DNA of 8,773 bases, from NCBI GenBank assembly GCA_964565665.1, contig CAZMFZ010000132.1, positions 1 through 8,773 of the forward strand, given 5' to 3'. Source of the stretch: CAZMFZ01 sp964565665. Its GTDB lineage: Bacteria > Bacteroidota > Bacteroidia > Cytophagales > UBA9547. Below, in pieces: positions 6,922-8,773 of the stretch. The first letter of the stretch is position 1. Each line of letters begins with the position of its first letter. Below the pieces are notes generated by a model that was given only the letters and a program-made list of their open reading frames with translations, searched no databases and had not been told where the DNA came from. The position numbers and the translations under genes were made by a program.

Positions 6922-7956
6922 TTGAACAGGGTAGGGCTTTTAAATTTTTCTTACACGTTTTTTGAGATAACAATTATAGTAGCAGGCTGTTTTTTATGTT
7001 TGCCATCATGTCAAAGTACTGAGCCAAGAACATTTGGTTATACCTATTTCAACACCACCAGTAATTACTCCTTGTGTGAAACGTATTCCAAATCAGACAC
7101 GGCATATTCTGATACAAGCATTACCAAAAATACAAATACTAAAATAGTAAACTCAATTGCTGGAATTAATACAGCAACAATTTCGGGGTCGCAATTATTG
7201 TCGAGCATAGGCACTTTGTCTATTACGGGTTCTATATCTACCGTTACTGGTTTCACCCAAGAATTTACAATCACAGGAACTACACTTACAGGCTGTAAAA
7301 CCATCATTAATATTGTTGAATTGGAAAAGAATTTGCCAAATCCGATGCCAAGGCCTGTTTTTGAAGATTTTGCTCCTGATTCATCTAAGTCAGCATTAAG
7401 TGTAATGGTTAGAAATGGAACTCAAAATACAGTGCAGCTTACCTCGCTTGCAGGAAGTTTGATGGGCGATGTGCCACCAGATTTGCTTAGATTATTTACA
7501 TTAGGCAATAAAGAATTGCAATCTACTCTACCTACAGATTCAATAAATGGTTGGCTTGTGTATCAAATTACAGCATTAGATGCAAATACGGGCAATATTG
7601 ATGACATTACAGATGCCGTAACGCTCGGTATTCAAAAAGCTGCATCTGGAGTATTTACTTATTTCCCAGATGGCTACTATACCTTTGTTAGCAATGTAGA
7701 TTCTAGTTTTAATCAATACGGCTGGTTTCAGATTTCAATGTCGGGCAATACTCCACTGGCAGTTATTTATTATCCAAGGTATTCAGGGCAATATTTCACA
7801 GAAGCTTCCCAATTTCCTGGACAAGAGCAATTAAATTTGCAAGCATTTGGCTACGGAGTTTGGGGTATTGGAAATTTCGCCTATTTCCCGCTCATAAGGC
7901 TCGCCAGATCTCGTCAAGCTATTTTAAGAGCTATTCCAGTGAAATATAAAGATTAG
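6922..7956 (+). CDS. Putative lipoprotein of unknown function
   Basis: The frame is open from 6736, but the first 62 codons look non-genic and overlap the preceding gene. TTG at 6922 gives MNRVGLLNFSYTFFE, a hydrophobic stretch (ITIIVAGCFLCLPS) and Cys30 in a good lipobox (LPSC), followed by QSTEP. Mature part: a Ser/Thr/Asn-rich region (about 37-130) with possible beta-strand repeats around LSITGSISTVTGFTQEFTIT, then a more globular part (about 130-335) with VYQITALDANTG, GVFTYFPDGYYTFVSNV and an aromatic, glycine-rich stretch (FGYGVWGIGNFAYFPLIRLA) near the C-terminus. I recognise no family. There is no type IX sorting tail, so it is probably anchored in the envelope by lipid. It begins 121 nt after the previous gene, possibly with its own promoter, and its stop overlaps that of the convergent transporter. 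The start is uncertain. Confidence 0.72.
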   Translation: MNRVGLLNFSYTFFEITIIVAGCFLCLPSCQSTEPRTFGYTYFNTTSNYSLCETYSKSDTAYSDTSITKNTNTKIVNSIAGINTATISGSQLLSSIGTLSITGSISTVTGFTQEFTITGTTLTGCKTIINIVELEKNLPNPMPRPVFEDFAPDSSKSALSVMVRNGTQNTVQLTSLAGSLMGDVPPDLLRLFTLGNKELQSTLPTDSINGWLVYQITALDANTGNIDDITDAVTLGIQKAASGVFTYFPDGYYTFVSNVDSSFNQYGWFQISMSGNTPLAVIYYPRYSGQYFTEASQFPGQEQLNLQAFGYGVWGIGNFAYFPLIRLARSRQAILRAIPVKYKD

Positions 7957-8773
7957 CTTATTATTTCTTTTTTATTTATAATACTAATTTTTCTGTAACC
8001 TCTACTCACTAAATACACGCCTCCAATTGTGAAAATGATAGCTATTATGGTTTTCAATGTTACTTTTTCATTCAATACGATTACACCCAATATCACAGCC
8101 ACAATTGTATTTACATAAGCATACATAGAAAATAAAGTAGTTTCTAGCTTCGAAACAGCATATATAAATGAGCCATAGCCTATCAGCGAACCGAATACAA
8201 CTAGATAAGCCAATGAAAATATGGTTTCGGTTTTGAAATTTACCTCACTAAAATTTGTAGTGAAAACGGCAATTGACATAATGCCAAAACCAATAAAAAG
8301 CATTTGCAGACCTGATGAAAATAGCGAATTGGTTTTGATTATCGTACTTTTCATATATATGCTTCCAAATGCCCATGAAATGCAAGAGACAAACATCATT
8401 ATCATCCCGCTCAAATATTCAGGGTTAATTAAATCTGATAAACTGTCGTAGAATATAAATAGCATTCCCAATCCACCAATTGCCAGACCTAAATAGGCTA
8501 ACCAAGTGAGTGGCTCTTGTTTGCCTCTTATAAAATTGATAATAAGTATATAAAAGGGCAAAAATGTGGCGATTAGAGCTGCAACTCCGCTTGAAAGATG
8601 CACCTCAGCCAATGTCATTAGCATATTGGCACCCAGTATAAAAAAGCTACCTCCAATCAATATTTTTTTTAATTCTGGCCATGCAGGAATTTTCTCTCCT
8701 TTAATTAGCATAAAATATCCACACATAAGTAATCCTGCTATTAACTGCCTGATACCTACAAACAATACAGGTG
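7953..8773 (-). CDS. EamA/DMT-superfamily transporter (5' end outside window)
   Basis: The minus-strand frame is open to the window edge (PVLFVGIRQLIAGLL), so the TTG at 8765 is not the true start. About 273 residues are visible, with nine hydrophobic segments; the usual first helix of this 10-helix family is missing upstream. Both EamA halves show: VGIRQLIAGLL and SSGVAALIATFLPFYIL in the first, and SMYAYVNTIVAVILGVIVLN followed by EKVTLKT and IGGVYLVSRG in the second. The C-terminal tail is short and basic (YRKISIINKKEIIS). DMT-family inner-membrane proteins export or import small metabolites such as amino acids; the substrate cannot be read from the sequence. The gene is convergent with the preceding lipoprotein and shares 4 bp with it (stop codons TAG on plus, TAA on minus). 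Confidence 0.92.
   Translation of the reverse strand, partial: PVLFVGIRQLIAGLLMCGYFMLIKGEKIPAWPELKKILIGGSFFILGANMLMTLAEVHLSSGVAALIATFLPFYILIINFIRGKQEPLTWLAYLGLAIGGLGMLFIFYDSLSDLINPEYLSGMIMMFVSCISWAFGSIYMKSTIIKTNSLFSSGLQMLFIGFGIMSIAVFTTNFSEVNFKTETIFSLAYLVVFGSLIGYGSFIYAVSKLETTLFSMYAYVNTIVAVILGVIVLNEKVTLKTIIAIIFTIGGVYLVSRGYRKISIINKKEIIS

Overview
The window looks like a piece of a low-GC Bacteroidota chromosome, probably from the Sphingobacteriia/Chitinophagia side of the phylum. The evidence is a secreted protein ending in a Por-type (type IX secretion) sorting domain with the YPNPSQG motif, lack of Shine-Dalgarno sequences, A/T-rich leaders with weak TAnnTTTG-like promoter boxes, and a Bacteroidota-style single-pass TPR protein. 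It is a scaffold, not finished sequence: 100 Ns sit at 2230-2329.

Layout. Positions 1-321 hold the 3' end of a NarL/FixJ-type response regulator. Next comes a 2.2 kb gene (482-2661) for a secreted LamG-domain protein with a type IX sorting tail. It is cut by the N gap, but the gap is flanked by two identical 55-bp copies, and merging them restores one open frame. A strong intrinsic terminator (2690-2722) follows. Positions 2723-3362 carry no intact gene. On the minus strand this stretch holds two eroded genes, a Dps ferritin remnant (3088-2886) and a truncated J-domain (DnaJ/CbpA-like) start (2850-2725), 35 nt apart in what was probably an operon. Upstream of them is a 16-bp perfect inverted repeat (3215-3252). 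recF follows on the minus strand (4481-3363). Divergently, on the plus strand, come pdhA (pyruvate dehydrogenase E1 alpha, 4594-5646), a membrane-anchored TPR protein (5696-6403), a small very basic lipoprotein (6420-6800) and an unrecognised lipoprotein (6922-7956). The last runs tail-to-tail, with overlapping stop codons, into a minus-strand EamA/DMT-family transporter that leaves the window at 8773.

How the genes relate. The regulator and the LamG exoprotein are adjacent, and a TACCC-N5-GGGTA dyad lies about 44 bp before the likely transcription start of the LamG gene, so regulation by a LuxR-type factor is plausible but unproven. recF and pdhA are divergent housekeeping genes. The TPR gene and the small lipoprotein gene are close enough to be co-transcribed, possibly with pdhA. 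Three consecutive genes here appear to use GTG or TTG starts.

I see no CRISPR array, RNA gene, intact mobile element or defence system. The most informative unannotated content is the dps/J-domain graveyard, the palindrome beside it, and the assembly gap that falsely splits the exoprotein.
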